Program-made: the position numbers and the translations under genes
Shown: one piece after another, positions 5,114 through 5,260 of the stretch
Position numbering within the stretch: the first letter of the stretch is position 1
Layout: each line of letters opens with the position of its first letter
Source: Candidatus Bipolaricaulota bacterium
Lineage (GTDB): Bacteria > Bipolaricaulota > Bipolaricaulia > RBG-16-55-9
Assembly: GCA_018609825.1 (NCBI GenBank)
Contig: JAHEOA010000121.1
Location: forward strand, 1-5,260
Length of the DNA stretch: 5,260 nt
Direction of reading: 5' to 3'
Notes under the pieces: generated by a model
Databases searched by the model: none
What the model was told of the DNA's origin: nothing
The model's input: the letters and a program-made list of their open reading frames with translations, nothing else

Positions 5114-5260
5114 TTAGTGAGGTTGATAATCGATCGCAAGCGACGGGGTGTCGCGGTTCTCCCAGCGAGCTAAGATGTGCACGCGACTGCGGGCAACTTC
5201 CCGAATATAATTAGTGAGCCAGCGCTCCATCCGGCAGTCAAGGGCCCTCCGGGGCGAGCT
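5114..5260 (-). CDS. C-terminal end of an unrecognised protein (5' end outside window)
   Basis: The frame is open from the right edge to a TAA at 5114-5116, giving 48 residues. It contains MERWLTNYIREVARSR (residues 11-26 of the visible part), which reads as an amphipathic helix, then ARWENRDTPSLAIDYQPH before the stop. Composition and codon use look like real haloarchaeal coding sequence, with most third positions G or C. The residue pattern (Arg/Glu/Trp-rich, soluble) is protein-like rather than random. I do not recognise the family. It reads in the same direction as the oxidase genes, but 80 bases and a promoter separate them, so it is probably a separate transcription unit. Because only a fragment is visible, chance openness cannot be excluded. 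Confidence 0.5.
   Translation of the reverse strand, partial: SSPRRALDCRMERWLTNYIREVARSRVHILARWENRDTPSLAIDYQPH

Noticed and set aside
5112..5218. Ten-base direct repeat aattagtgag at 5112-5121 and 5209-5218
   Set aside because: One copy lies inside the partial coding frame and the other spans its stop codon; there is no third copy and no symmetry, so it does not look like an operator or attachment site.

Overview
The window looks like a piece of a haloarchaeal (class Halobacteria) chromosome. The DNA is GC-rich. The proteins carry acidic, Asp/Glu/His-rich tails. The first gene encodes a twin-arginine lipoprotein with a halocyanin-type blue copper site. The one clear promoter has an archaeal TATA box, and several ribosome binding sites match the archaeal anti-Shine-Dalgarno sequence closely. 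No close species is named, because nothing here fixes it.

Everything recognised reads on the minus strand, so the operon runs from right to left. At the right edge (5114-5260) is the C-terminal end of an unrecognised protein. An 80-base gap (5034-5113) follows and holds the probable operon promoter. Then come a blue-copper Tat lipoprotein (4191-5033), heme-copper oxidase subunit I (2416-4155), subunit II with a CuA site (1433-2416), subunit III (624-1433), and the first 205 residues of a fusion of a compact CtaA-like domain to CtaB (heme O synthase), which runs off the left edge (1-617). Gene junctions are extremely tight: two one-base TGATG overlaps, a 6-base gap and a 35-base gap. This supports one transcript with coupled translation.

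Together the genes make a nearly self-contained terminal oxidase module. The membrane-anchored copper protein is the likely electron donor, replacing a soluble cytochrome c. CuA in subunit II accepts the electrons, and subunit I reduces O2 at a heme/CuB centre while pumping protons. Subunit III stabilises the core. The last gene farnesylates heme B to heme O and may act further towards heme A.

The points most worth a second look are in subunit I and in the last gene. Subunit I keeps every metal ligand, the helix VI glutamate and the cross-link tyrosine. However, helix VIII contains no lysine, and the D-channel Asp position aligns to Glu. The heme-synthesis fusion keeps the Cys pair and the two His of CtaA but has Ala where CtaA has a conserved Glu. 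Copper-binding-type His/Met/acid-rich segments recur in the donor, in subunit I and in subunit II. No mobile element, CRISPR array, tRNA or rRNA was seen.
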